Source: Reyranella sp. (GTDB lineage Bacteria > Pseudomonadota > Alphaproteobacteria > Reyranellales > Reyranellaceae). Taken from it: a stretch of 54,939 nt of DNA. Position 1 is the first letter of the stretch. The number at the start of each line of letters is the position of its first letter. Location of the stretch: positions 1-54,939 of the forward strand of contig JAUXWB010000468.1 in the NCBI GenBank assembly GCA_030684475.1, read 5' to 3'. Shown piece by piece: positions 18,128 through 26,572 of the stretch. The notes beneath the pieces were generated by a model. That model did not search any database. It worked only from the letters and a program-made list of their open reading frames with translations, and was not told where the DNA came from. Made by a program: the position numbers and the translations under genes.

Positions 18128-21100
18128 ATGGCCCTGCGTTTGCGTAAGTTGATCGTGTGGACGGCCGGCGTCGTCGGCGTGCTGGTGCTTGCCTGGAGTA
18201 CGGCGCCCTACCTGATCAACATGGATGTCTTCAAGCCGGCGATGGTCGATGCCGTCCGGCAGGCCACCGGACGCGAGCTGGTGATCGACGGCCCAATCGA
18301 GCTTTCGATGTATCCCGCACCCGGCATCTCGGCGCGCCAGGTCCATTTCGCCAACGCCGTCGGCACCAAGGGCGCGCAGATGCTCAACGTGCAGCGGGTG
18401 GTGGTGAGGCCCTCGCTGCTGGCCCTGCTGCAGGGGCGGATCGAGGTTGCCACACTGGTCCTCGTTCGCCCCACGATCGTCCTGGAGACCGATGCTGACG
18501 GGAAGCCCAACTGGGAGTTCACTCCGGGTGCCGGCGCCGCCCAGCCGGCCGGCGCGCCGGCAGCGGGCTTCCATCTGGCGATCGGCCGGCTCGCCATCAT
18601 CCGCGGCACGCTGAACTACACCGACCCGCGGACCGGCAAGACGACCGTCGCCGAGCAGGTGCGGGCGCGGGCGTCGGTGGGATCGCTCGACGGGCCCTTC
18701 ACCATCGCCGGCACGGCGACGGTGAACGGCATTCCGCTGACGCTCGACCTCGAGGTGGGAAAGCACACGGACAAGGGCAACGACGTGGCGCTTTCGCTGG
18801 AGCTCGCCAGCGGCAAGCTGAATTTTGCCGGCAACTTGTCCGGGGTGGGCCAAGGCGCGCGGATCGTCGGTCATTTGTCGGTGGCCACCGGACTGCTGAC
18901 CGATTTCATCGCCGCGCTCGTGACCGCCACCGGCCAGGACAAGCCCGCCTTCGACTCCTCCGTCGTCGGCCGCTTCGCCTTCGACGGCGGCGTCGAGGTG
19001 TCCGAGGAGCGGCTGGCCGTGACCGACTTCAAGATGACGATGGGGGAGGAGACCGCAACCGGCTCACTCGCCCTGTCGGCCAAGCCCGTGCTGCTGCTCG
19101 AGGGTCACGTGTCGCTGCCCAAGGTCGACCTGGAAACGTGGCTCCGCCTGTTCGCTCAGTCCAGTTCGCTCGCGTCGCCCCAGCCCGCGTCGCCCCAGCC
19201 CGCGCCGCCCCAGCCCGCGCCGCCGGCGCTGCCCGGCGTGCGCTCGCCGTTTCCGCCCGAGCTCGGCGTGTCGGTGAAGGTCGATGTCGCGGAGCTCCTC
19301 TATCGCAAAGGTACGATTCGCGACCTGTCGCTGGCGGTCGATGTCAGGAAAGGGATCGTCGCGCTGCCGCAACTGCGGGCGCTCCTGCCGGGCGACATGA
19401 TGCTGCGGGCATCGACGGCCGCGAGCGGCGATCTCGCCAAGCCCTCGGCCAGCGGCGACTTCAGCCTGAGCGGTGCCAGGCTGCGCGAAACGCTGGCGTG
19501 GCTCGATATCGATGCGTCAGGCGTGCCGGCGGACCACCTGCAGACGCTGAGTGCCCACGGCAAGTTCATGTCAGCGGGCGACAAGGTGCAGGTGAGCGAG
19601 GCGACTTTCGCCCTCGATGGCGCCACCGCGACGGGCAGCGGCACGCTCGCCCTGGGCACGCCGATCGCGGCGACGGTGCAGGTCCAGATCGACCGCTTCG
19701 ATCTCGACGCCTACCTGCCCGAGCCGGCGGCCGGATCGCCGGTGCTGTCCCTGCCGTCCGCCGCATCGGGCGCCGCACCCGGCGCTGCCAACGCCGCGCC
19801 GCCCGCCGACCCCCAGGCGCCGAGCTTCGGATTGAAGGGCAAGGTCACGAGCCTCGTCTATCGCGGCCAACCGCTGAAGGGCGTCGAGGTGGATATGAGC
19901 GTGCAGGGCCGTCTCCTCAAGCTGAACGCCTTCAAGGTGGCCGACCTGCTGGGTGCCAAGCTCGATCTGAAGGGATCGGTGAGCGATTTCGGCACGGCAC
20001 CGCGTGTCGACGTCACCTTCAACACCACGCTGCCGGACGCCGACCGGGTGCTCGACTACGCGGCGCTGCCGAAATTCCTCAATGGCAGGATCGGCGCGGC
20101 GTCGGCCAGCGGCGTCGTCGTCGGAACGCAGAACGCGGTCGCGCTGCGCAACGTGACCGTGACCATGCTGGGCGCCACGGCCCGCGCCACCGGCAGCCTG
20201 GTGCTGGGCGAGAAGTTCCGCTTCGACTTCCCGAATTTCGACTTTAAGTCGTCGGACGCGAGCCGGCTGGTGTCGGTCGCGACCGGCCGCAACCAGACCG
20301 GCGTCGGGGCGATCTCCGCCGCGGGCAGCTTCAGGGGAGACGTCGCGCGCGCGACCTTCGAGGGCGAACTTCGTGCCCTGGACACGCCCATGTCGGGCAG
20401 GATCGACACCACCCTGGCGCCACGGCCGAACATTACGGCGAACCTCAGGATCCCGGGGACGCTCGACTTCGACAAATGGCTGGGTGTCGCGCCCGGTGCC
20501 GCGTCGAATGCCGCACCAGCACCGGCGCCGGCACCGGGCCGGATTCCAATCGGTGTCCCGCGCGCGGTCACCGCCAAGCCCATCGACCTGTCGGCCTTGC
20601 GTGCCTTCGATGCTTCCCTGACGCTCTTCACCAGCGCGATCTCGGTCGGGTCGGTCCAGGTGACCTATGCCGATCTGTCGGCGACGCTCAGGAACGGCAT
20701 CTTCAGGATCGCCAAGCTCACGGGCCAGTTCTACGGCGGCGCCGTCGACTTCGCCGGCACGGTCGACGCCTCCAAGTCGACGCTCACGCTCGATCTCACG
20801 GGCAGCCTGCAGGGAATCTATTTCGGCGAGATGCTGCGCGGCACCGCCGGCACCAACATCTTCGGCAACGACAGCCTGAGCGTCTCGGTCGACGGCAAGA
20901 TCAACATCATGAACATCGGCCTGCAGGGCCGCGGCGGCACACCGGAGGCGATCCGCAACTCGCTGACCGGCCATGGCGAGGTCAGCGGCTATCTCTATCC
21001 CGCCGTCGCCAAGGGCTCGCTCTCTTTCGCCTCGTTCGCCACCGGCGTCGGCAGCCTTTTCAGCAGCGAGATGGGCTTCAACTCGGCCGCGCTGCAGGGC

Positions 21101-21352
21101 TTCGTCAATCACCAGAGCAAGATCGTGGGTGAACTCCAGCTCGGCGGCGGCATGGTGACCCTGCGGAACCATTCGGTGCAGGGCCGGAACACGACAGCCC
21201 TCATCACCAGCCGCACCAGCTTCACGGCCGCCATCACCGACACCACGATCGCCCTCAGCACCGACAGCCGCGGCCCGGCGGATTTCGTCATGACGGTGAA
21301 GGGGCCGATTTCGTCGCCCACCATGACGACGGGGCGCGGCCCGGGGCGTTAG
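18128..21352 (+). CDS. AsmA-family envelope protein
   Basis: 1,074 residues from the ATG at 18128; the extra open frame upstream (to 17936) overlaps the divergent LLM gene. One N-terminal membrane helix (VWTAGVVGVLVLAW) is followed by the AsmA N-terminal domain (NMDVFKPAMVDAVRQATGR, INIMN-type repeats later), long beta-rich periplasmic sequence and a C-terminal AsmA_2-like region ending in FVMTVKGPISSPTM. Proline/alanine-rich linkers occur near residues 347-365, 540-560 and 795-805 and separate modules. AsmA proteins are bridge-like molecules thought to move phospholipid between membranes or affect outer-membrane assembly. The stop overlaps the convergent frnE-like gene by four bases. Confidence 0.92.
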   Translation: MALRLRKLIVWTAGVVGVLVLAWSTAPYLINMDVFKPAMVDAVRQATGRELVIDGPIELSMYPAPGISARQVHFANAVGTKGAQMLNVQRVVVRPSLLALLQGRIEVATLVLVRPTIVLETDADGKPNWEFTPGAGAAQPAGAPAAGFHLAIGRLAIIRGTLNYTDPRTGKTTVAEQVRARASVGSLDGPFTIAGTATVNGIPLTLDLEVGKHTDKGNDVALSLELASGKLNFAGNLSGVGQGARIVGHLSVATGLLTDFIAALVTATGQDKPAFDSSVVGRFAFDGGVEVSEERLAVTDFKMTMGEETATGSLALSAKPVLLLEGHVSLPKVDLETWLRLFAQSSSLASPQPASPQPAPPQPAPPALPGVRSPFPPELGVSVKVDVAELLYRKGTIRDLSLAVDVRKGIVALPQLRALLPGDMMLRASTAASGDLAKPSASGDFSLSGARLRETLAWLDIDASGVPADHLQTLSAHGKFMSAGDKVQVSEATFALDGATATGSGTLALGTPIAATVQVQIDRFDLDAYLPEPAAGSPVLSLPSAASGAAPGAANAAPPADPQAPSFGLKGKVTSLVYRGQPLKGVEVDMSVQGRLLKLNAFKVADLLGAKLDLKGSVSDFGTAPRVDVTFNTTLPDADRVLDYAALPKFLNGRIGAASASGVVVGTQNAVALRNVTVTMLGATARATGSLVLGEKFRFDFPNFDFKSSDASRLVSVATGRNQTGVGAISAAGSFRGDVARATFEGELRALDTPMSGRIDTTLAPRPNITANLRIPGTLDFDKWLGVAPGAASNAAPAPAPAPGRIPIGVPRAVTAKPIDLSALRAFDASLTLFTSAISVGSVQVTYADLSATLRNGIFRIAKLTGQFYGGAVDFAGTVDASKSTLTLDLTGSLQGIYFGEMLRGTAGTNIFGNDSLSVSVDGKINIMNIGLQGRGGTPEAIRNSLTGHGEVSGYLYPAVAKGSLSFASFATGVGSLFSSEMGFNSAALQGFVNHQSKIVGELQLGGGMVTLRNHSVQGRNTTALITSRTSFTAAITDTTIALSTDSRGPADFVMTVKGPISSPTMTTGRGPGR
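19172..19216 (+). repeat. Three 15-bp tandem repeats coding a Pro/Ala linker in AsmA
   Basis: Three consecutive 15-bp units (GCGTCGCCCCAGCCC twice, then one with a single T-to-C change) encode ASPQP-ASPQP-APPQP. A decayed fourth unit (APPAL) follows. This is a typical expandable interdomain linker. Confidence 0.85.
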
Positions 21353-22020
21353 GCGGCGCGGTTCTTCAGGATTTCCCAGGCGCGCGTGAAGGACTGCGCC
21401 ATCTCCTCGGCCGGCACGGCGCCGGAGAACAGGACATGGCCCTGCAGAGCGAAGCTCGGCACGCCCTGGATGCCGGCATTGCGCGCCATCTGGTCGCCGG
21501 CCAGCACTTCCTTGCGGCCCTCGTCGCCGGCCAGCATCGCCAGCACCTCGTCGCGGTCGAGGCCGCCCTCGGCACCGAGCGTGGCCAGGATTTTCGGATC
21601 GCCGATGTCGGCGCCGTCGCAGAAATAGCCCTCGAACAGCGCCTCGACGACACCATCCTGCACGCCGTTGCGGCCGGCCAGGCGGATCACGCGATGGGCG
21701 TTCACGGTGTTGGGCGTGCGGGTGATCCGGTCGAGATGGAATTCGAGGCCGACCGTGGCGGCGGTCTCGGTGATGCGCTGATCGAGCTGCCGCGAACGCT
21801 CGAGGCTGCCGAACTTGGCGATGCGGTACTGTTGGCGCTCGACGCCCTCGGCCGGCATTTCGGGATTGAGCTGGAAGGGATGCCAGGCGACGGTGACGGC
21901 GCAGTGCTTGCTGGCGAGCAGGTCGAGCGCCCGCTCGAGCTGGCGCTTGCCGATATAACACCAGGGACAGATCGCGTCGGAGATGACGTCGATGCGGCCG
22001 ACAGGCTGGGCCTGGTCCAT
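21349..22020 (-). CDS. FrnE-like DsbA-family oxidoreductase
   Basis: 223 residues. A thioredoxin fold with the redox motif CPWC in DAICPWCYIGKRQLERAL (about residues 18-21), the helical insertion, and the cis-proline loop GIQGVPSFAL. It resembles FrnE and 2-hydroxychromene-2-carboxylate isomerase relatives. No signal peptide is present, so it acts in the cytoplasm. FrnE proteins are disulfide isomerases linked to oxidative stress or polyketide metabolism in other bacteria. The 3' end overlaps asmA by four bases (convergent). The divergent neighbour is an SDR gene 68 bp away. Confidence 0.9.
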   Translation of the reverse strand: MDQAQPVGRIDVISDAICPWCYIGKRQLERALDLLASKHCAVTVAWHPFQLNPEMPAEGVERQQYRIAKFGSLERSRQLDQRITETAATVGLEFHLDRITRTPNTVNAHRVIRLAGRNGVQDGVVEALFEGYFCDGADIGDPKILATLGAEGGLDRDEVLAMLAGDEGRKEVLAGDQMARNAGIQGVPSFALQGHVLFSGAVPAEEMAQSFTRAWEILKNRAA

Positions 22021-22088
22021 GGTTGCTTCCTTTCCCTATTGCCAATCAGCGTATACCTGCGTGGAATCCCGGGCAACGAGAGGACTCC

Positions 22089-22790
22089 ATGGAAAGAACG
22101 AACTACCGCTCTGCGCAGATCGTCGGGACCGGCCCGGGGCTCAGCGCCTCGCTGGCACGCCTGTTTGCCGGCCACGGCCTCGCCGTCGCGGTGGCGGCGC
22201 GCCAGACCGACAAGCTGGCGGCGCTGGCCACGGAGACCGGCGCTTCCACCCATGCCTGCAATGCCGCCGATCCCAAGGAAGTTGCCGCCCTGTTCGAGGC
22301 GCTCGACGCCCAGGGCAAGACGCCCGACGTCGTCGTCTACAACGCCAGCAACCGGGTGAGGGGCCCGCTGGTCGACCTGTCGCCTGACGACGTCAAACGC
22401 GCCATCGAGATCAGCGCCTTCGGCGCCTTCCTGGTCTCCCAGCAGGCCGCGCGTCGCATGCTGCCGAAGAACCACGGCGCGATCCTGCTGTCGGGCGCCA
22501 CCGCGGGCATCAAGGGTTTTGCGCTCTCGGCGACCTTCGCCATGGGCAAGTTCGCGCTGCGTGGCCTCGCGCAATCGATGGCGCGCGAACTCAGCCCCCA
22601 GGGCATCCACGTCGCGCATTTCGTCATCGACGGCGGCATCCGCAGTGCCGCCCGGCCGGTTCCGGCCGACAATCCCGACAGCCTGCTCGATCCCGACGCC
22701 ATCGCCGAGACCTATTGGGCCACGCTCCAGCAGCACCGCAGTGCCTGGAGTTGGGAGGTCGAGGTGCGGCCGTGGGTCGAGAAGTTTTAG
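22089..22790 (+). CDS. Short-chain dehydrogenase-like protein with Phe in place of the catalytic Tyr
   Basis: 233 residues. The ATG at 22089 has GAGGA upstream. Rossmann fold with GTGPGLSASLARLF as the dinucleotide-binding loop, an N-N-A-like YNASN segment, Ser in LLSGATAGIKG and the helix-alphaF Lys in FAMGKFALRG. Classical SDRs use YxxxK; here the position is FxxxK, so the hydroxyl that donates the proton is missing. The C-terminal segment GIHVAHFVIDGGIR is typical of a distinct SDR subgroup in proteobacteria. It could be a weak reductase, use another residue, or be a binding protein. Next to a convergent MipA gene. Confidence 0.85.
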   Translation: MERTNYRSAQIVGTGPGLSASLARLFAGHGLAVAVAARQTDKLAALATETGASTHACNAADPKEVAALFEALDAQGKTPDVVVYNASNRVRGPLVDLSPDDVKRAIEISAFGAFLVSQQAARRMLPKNHGAILLSGATAGIKGFALSATFAMGKFALRGLAQSMARELSPQGIHVAHFVIDGGIRSAARPVPADNPDSLLDPDAIAETYWATLQQHRSAWSWEVEVRPWVEKF

Positions 22791-22791
22791 G

Positions 22792-23607
22792 CTACCACGA
22801 GAAGCGCCAGGAGAGCGCGCTGCCGACGATGAACTGGTTGCGCGAGCCGCCGGGGCCGGTGACGATCGGCGAATTGGCCGCGACGTCACCCAGGTAGTTG
22901 TAGCCGCCGAAGGCCACGAAGGTGAGGTTGTCGGTGACGCGCCACACAGCACTGGCGCCGGCGCCCACGCTGCGCAGGCCGGCGCCGGGATAATACTGGG
23001 CATAGCCGGAATTGACCGACTGGCTGGCGTTTACGCCGAAATAGGCCTGGTTGTAGGTGCCATCAGTCACCGAAAGCCGCGGACCGGCCGAGAGGAAGAC
23101 GGTGTCGCTCAGCCGCAACTTGCCGTCGATCAACGCGTCAAACACCAGCCCGTTGCTGCCGCCCAGGCCCCGCCGCAGCTCCACCTTGGCCGCGAGGAAG
23201 GGCAGGTCGTAGCGCAGGAAGCCGCCGCCCTCGACCGTGAAGGGGACGTTGCCCATGCCGAACAGATAGCCGCCGTCGCCGGCGTTGCGCGGGAAACGAT
23301 AGCGCAGGATCGGGCCGGCCTTGAAGCCGTCGGCGTCGAACAGCGTGGCGCCGACGCCATCGCGCGCCGAGAGGAAGAACTTGTCGCGCTGGTAGCGCAG
23401 ATCGAGGTTGGGAATCGGAAGGACGCGGTAGTTGGCCGAGCCCTCGAACCAGGGTGCCACCACGACGCCGGGACCGATGTCGAACGTCCAGTCCTTGGGC
23501 GGTGGGCCGGAAGGCTCGCTGCCGATGGATGACGGCTGGGCCGACGCGGTTCCCGCACACACCGTGACGATCGCAAGACACAACGCAACGCCGCTACGCA
23601 AAGCCAC
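22792..23607 (-). CDS. MipA/OmpV-family outer membrane protein
   Basis: The GTG at 23607 is favoured because GGGGTG lies five bases upstream and the product starts with a good signal peptide ending ...AGTASAQ; a second GTG at 23631 would add eight residues. The mature protein is a beta-barrel of alternating strands (DIGPGVVVAPWFEGS, LPIPNLDLRYQRDKFFLS, LSAGPRLSVTDG, TFVAFGGYNYLG) and ends with Trp in SWRFSW, the aromatic C-terminus used for barrel assembly. MipA in E. coli scaffolds murein synthases. In other bacteria members are diffusion or binding proteins induced by stress. The gene ends one base after the SDR stop, tail to tail. Confidence 0.88.
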   Translation of the reverse strand: MALRSGVALCLAIVTVCAGTASAQPSSIGSEPSGPPPKDWTFDIGPGVVVAPWFEGSANYRVLPIPNLDLRYQRDKFFLSARDGVGATLFDADGFKAGPILRYRFPRNAGDGGYLFGMGNVPFTVEGGGFLRYDLPFLAAKVELRRGLGGSNGLVFDALIDGKLRLSDTVFLSAGPRLSVTDGTYNQAYFGVNASQSVNSGYAQYYPGAGLRSVGAGASAVWRVTDNLTFVAFGGYNYLGDVAANSPIVTGPGGSRNQFIVGSALSWRFSW

Positions 23608-23671
23608 TTGTTCACCCCACTGTTTAATCACCTCATACGAAGTGCGACGGCGGGTGGATCATGCCCTTCGG

Positions 23672-24334
23672 TCAGAGGGAAGCTTCGAGCAGGCGCCGGG
23701 CGGTGTGCAGGTCGTCGACGATGGCCACGCACTTGGCGCGGACCTCGGGCAGCGGCGGCAGGATGTCGGGCACCATGATCGCCATGGTGCCGGCGGCATG
23801 AGCGGCCGTGAGCCCGATGTTCGAATCTTCGAAGGCGATGCAGCGTTCGGGCGCGACGCCAAGCCGGCGCGCCGCCTCGAGATAGATGTCGGGATGCGGC
23901 TTGGTCCGCACGACGTCGTCTCGCGTGGCGAAGGCCTTGAAGTGGTCGTGGAGGCCGGCACGGCCGAGATGGCGCTCGACCGTGGCGCGGCTGGCGGAGG
24001 TTGCGAGCGCCAGCGGCAGGCCGCGCGCCCCCAGGAAATCCAGCAGCTCGACCGCGCCGGGCTTCACCGGAATGGAAGCCTCGAAGCGTTGCCGGACATG
24101 GTCCGAGAAATGGGCGCGGAAAGGTTCGATGCGAAAGCCGTCGCCGTAATGCTCCTGGATCATGAGATTGCATTCGTGGGAGGCGATGCCGACCATCGAA
24201 TGGCAGAAATCGAGCGGAATCGTCAGGTCCAGCGCGCCGGCGGCGGCCTGCAGGGCATCGACGTAGACCGCCTCGGTGTCGAGCAGCAGGCCATCCATGT
24301 CGAAAAGGACGGCTTCGACGGGTTTCTCGAACAT
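23672..24334 (-). CDS. HAD-superfamily hydrolase (beta-phosphoglucomutase-like subfamily)
   Basis: 220 residues. Motif I is LFDMDGLLLDTE (nucleophile Asp and acid Asp), motif II LATSASRA, motif III Lys in RTKPHPDIYLEAA, and motif IV AFEDSNIGLTAAHAAG. The helical cap sits between motifs I and II. Members dephosphorylate small sugar phosphates or phosphoglycolate, or isomerise glucose phosphates; the DGLLLDTE variant fits general phosphatases. Cytoplasmic. Divergent from the cupin gene, with 49 bp between starts. Confidence 0.92.
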   Translation of the reverse strand: MFEKPVEAVLFDMDGLLLDTEAVYVDALQAAAGALDLTIPLDFCHSMVGIASHECNLMIQEHYGDGFRIEPFRAHFSDHVRQRFEASIPVKPGAVELLDFLGARGLPLALATSASRATVERHLGRAGLHDHFKAFATRDDVVRTKPHPDIYLEAARRLGVAPERCIAFEDSNIGLTAAHAAGTMAIMVPDILPPLPEVRAKCVAIVDDLHTARRLLEASL

Positions 24335-24383
24335 GGTTTCGTTCTAAGCTCCATGCCGGAAACGGCAAGCGGGAGAAAAATTC

Positions 24384-24734
24384 ATGCGCATCCATAACCT
24401 ATATGTCGACGCAAAAGGCGAGACTCACTTCCGTGACATCGAAGTCGAATGGAGGAACGAGGGCCGCGGCGGCAAGACCTCGGCGATGCTGCCGGCCACC
24501 GGAATCATCTTCCGCGAGACGCCGGGCACCTACGACTATGAATGGCATCCGGCGCCACGCCGGCAATACATCATCAACCTCGACGCCGGCGTCTCGATCC
24601 AGGCGAGCGACGGTGAGACCCGCATCATCGGCGCCGGCGAGGTCATCCTGGTCGAGGACACGCACGGCAAGGGCCACTGCTCGAAGGCCATCGAAGGCAA
24701 GCTGCGCCATTCCATTTTCGTCCCCATTGAGTAG
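24384..24734 (+). CDS. Small single-domain cupin protein
   Basis: 116 residues. A beta-barrel pattern is visible: RETPGTYDYEWHPAPRRQYIINLDAG, GETRIIGAGEVILVEDTHGKGH, and a final strand RHSIFVPIE. The cupin metal-ligand histidines appear as EWHPAPRRQY and GKGH, only partly matching the canonical set. The function is unknown; such proteins often bind or isomerise small acids. Six bases separate it from the class III aminotransferase, so the two are very likely an operon and act on related metabolites. Confidence 0.8.
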   Translation: MRIHNLYVDAKGETHFRDIEVEWRNEGRGGKTSAMLPATGIIFRETPGTYDYEWHPAPRRQYIINLDAGVSIQASDGETRIIGAGEVILVEDTHGKGHCSKAIEGKLRHSIFVPIE

Positions 24735-24740
24735 GTCACC

Positions 24741-26033
24741 ATGAACATCCAGACTCCTGTCAATCCCACCGACGATCTCGTCGAAACCGCCAAGCGCGTG
24801 CTGCCGGGCGGCAGCTTCGGCAACATGCCGGCCGAGGTGATCCTGAAGGAGGGCAAGGGCGGGCGGATCTGGGACGAGGCCGGCAAGGAATATGTCGACT
24901 TCCTGCTGGGCTCGGGGCCGATGTTCGTGGGCCATGCCCATCCCGACGTCACGGCGGCGGTCCAGGCCCAGGTGCCGCTCGGCACCACCTTCTTCGGCAA
25001 CAACCGCCACGGCATCGCGCTCGCGGAGGCGATCGTCGAGGCCGTGCCCTGCGCCGAGCAGGTGCGCTTCGTCTGTTCCGGCACCGAGGCCGATCTCTAT
25101 GCCATGCGGGCGGCACGCGCCTTCCGCAAACGCGACAAGATCCTGAAGTTCGAGGGTGGCTATCACGGCATGAGCGACTATGCGCTGATCTCGCTCGCGC
25201 CGAAGAACCCCGGCAACTTTCCGCGCGGTTCGATCGATTCCGCGGGCATCCCGAAGTCGGTGGCCGACGAGATGGTGGTCGCGGCCTTCAACGACATCGA
25301 CATGGTGCGCAGCCTGATCGAGGAGCAGAAGGACGAACTGGCGGGCGTCATCGTCGAGCCGTTCCAGCGCCTGATCCCGCCCAAGCCCGGCTTCCTCCAA
25401 GCGCTGCGCGAGGTGACGGCCGAGCACGGCATCCCGCTGATCTTCGACGAGGTCGTGACCGGCTTCCGCTTCGCCTATGGCGGCGCCCAGGAATATTACG
25501 GTGTGACGCCCGACCTCTGCACGCTCGGCAAGATCGTGGGTGGCGGCTTTGCGCTGGCAGCCATCGCCGGCCGCGGCGACATCATGAAGCACTTCGATCG
25601 CCTGGCCATGACCGACGAGGATTTCATCTTCCAGGTCGGCACGCTGTCGGGCAATCCGGTGGCTGCCGTCGCCGGCCTCGCAACGCTCGAGGTGCTGAAG
25701 CAGCCCGGCACCTACGACAAGGTGTTCGCCACGGGCCGCGAGCTGATGGGCACACTGCAGGAGCTGATGAACAAGGCCGGCCTCAAGGCGCAGGTCGTCG
25801 GCGAGCCGCCGCTGTTCGACCTCCTCTTCACCGACCAGCCGATCAAGGACTATCGCGACACGCTGAAGGCCGACTCCGCGATGTTGAAGCGCTTCAACCA
25901 GCTCTTGCGCGCGCGCGGCATCATGAAGGGCGAGAGCAAATACTATGTGAGCGTGGCCCACACGCGGGCCGACATCGATCATACGATCGGCGCCTGGAAA
26001 GAGGCGATCGAGGAGCTCAAGGCCGGCCGCTAG
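24741..26033 (+). CDS. Class III PLP-dependent aminotransferase (glutamate-1-semialdehyde aminomutase-like)
   Basis: 430 residues. Signatures: VLPGGSFGNMP at the N-terminus, FVCSGTEADLYAMRAAR, FEGGYHGMSDY, the cofactor Asp in LIFDEVVTGFRF, and the Schiff-base Lys in CTLGKIVGGGFALAAIAG. The layout resembles HemL but it lacks the exact HemL context, and it is paired with a cupin gene, so a catabolic omega- or beta-amino-acid transaminase role is more likely. Cytoplasmic. The GFA-like gene follows by about 17 bp on the same strand. Confidence 0.9.
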   Translation: MNIQTPVNPTDDLVETAKRVLPGGSFGNMPAEVILKEGKGGRIWDEAGKEYVDFLLGSGPMFVGHAHPDVTAAVQAQVPLGTTFFGNNRHGIALAEAIVEAVPCAEQVRFVCSGTEADLYAMRAARAFRKRDKILKFEGGYHGMSDYALISLAPKNPGNFPRGSIDSAGIPKSVADEMVVAAFNDIDMVRSLIEEQKDELAGVIVEPFQRLIPPKPGFLQALREVTAEHGIPLIFDEVVTGFRFAYGGAQEYYGVTPDLCTLGKIVGGGFALAAIAGRGDIMKHFDRLAMTDEDFIFQVGTLSGNPVAAVAGLATLEVLKQPGTYDKVFATGRELMGTLQELMNKAGLKAQVVGEPPLFDLLFTDQPIKDYRDTLKADSAMLKRFNQLLRARGIMKGESKYYVSVAHTRADIDHTIGAWKEAIEELKAGR

Positions 26034-26050
26034 GAGAGGTGAGGTCCCAC

Positions 26051-26572
26051 GTGCGCAGAGTGACGGTTGCGGCGAAGCAACGCCCCGATCCTGAAGCATC
26101 GGCCGTGGGCCAGTGTCTTTGCGGCGCGGTGGAAATCGAAATCGGGACCCCGGCGCGATGGGCCTGGCACGATCATTCCAGTTCGACCCGGCGGGCGCAT
26201 GGTGCTGCCTATGCGACCTATGTCGGCAGCTGGCGCAAGCGCTTTCGCGTCACCAGGGGCGTGGACGAGATCACGCGCTTTCGCGACGAGACCACCGGGA
26301 CGACGAGGAGCTTCTGCGCCCGCTGCGGCACGCCGCTCGCCTACGAACGCACGCGGTCGGCGCACATGGTCAATATCCCGCGTGCGCTCTTCGGGGGCCG
26401 TACGGGCCGGGAACCCCGCTATCACATTGCCATCGAGCAGTTGCAGGACTGGACCTACCTCGGCCAACCGCTGGTGCCGCTGAAAGGCTTTCCGGGAGTC
26501 GTGTGGGAGCGCCCGACCAGGAATTCGACCCGCACGAAGCGGCCTAGGGTTCGTCCATTCCGCGCTTCCTGA
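26051..26572 (+). CDS. GFA/CENP-V-family protein lacking the second zinc cysteine triad
   Basis: About 173 residues. I prefer the GTG at 26051 because GAGGTGAGG lies six bases upstream; a GTG at 26039 is also possible. The GFA fold is recognised from GQCLCGAVEIEI, RRAHGAAYATYVGSW, FCARCGTPLAYE and VNIPRALF. The structural zinc cysteines (CxC and CxxC) are present. The segment that is CHCSxC in glutathione-dependent formaldehyde-activating enzyme reads DHSSST here, so all three catalytic-site cysteines are gone. Formaldehyde/glutathione activity is therefore unlikely. The 3' end overlaps the convergent ModA-like gene by 29 bp. Confidence 0.82.
   Translation: MRRVTVAAKQRPDPEASAVGQCLCGAVEIEIGTPARWAWHDHSSSTRRAHGAAYATYVGSWRKRFRVTRGVDEITRFRDETTGTTRSFCARCGTPLAYERTRSAHMVNIPRALFGGRTGREPRYHIAIEQLQDWTYLGQPLVPLKGFPGVVWERPTRNSTRTKRPRVRPFRAS

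Noticed and set aside
19571..22045. 824-codon minus-strand frame covering asmA and the frnE-like gene
   Set aside because: It is Arg/Gly-rich shadow translation; the real products in this stretch are AsmA and the CPWC protein in other frames.
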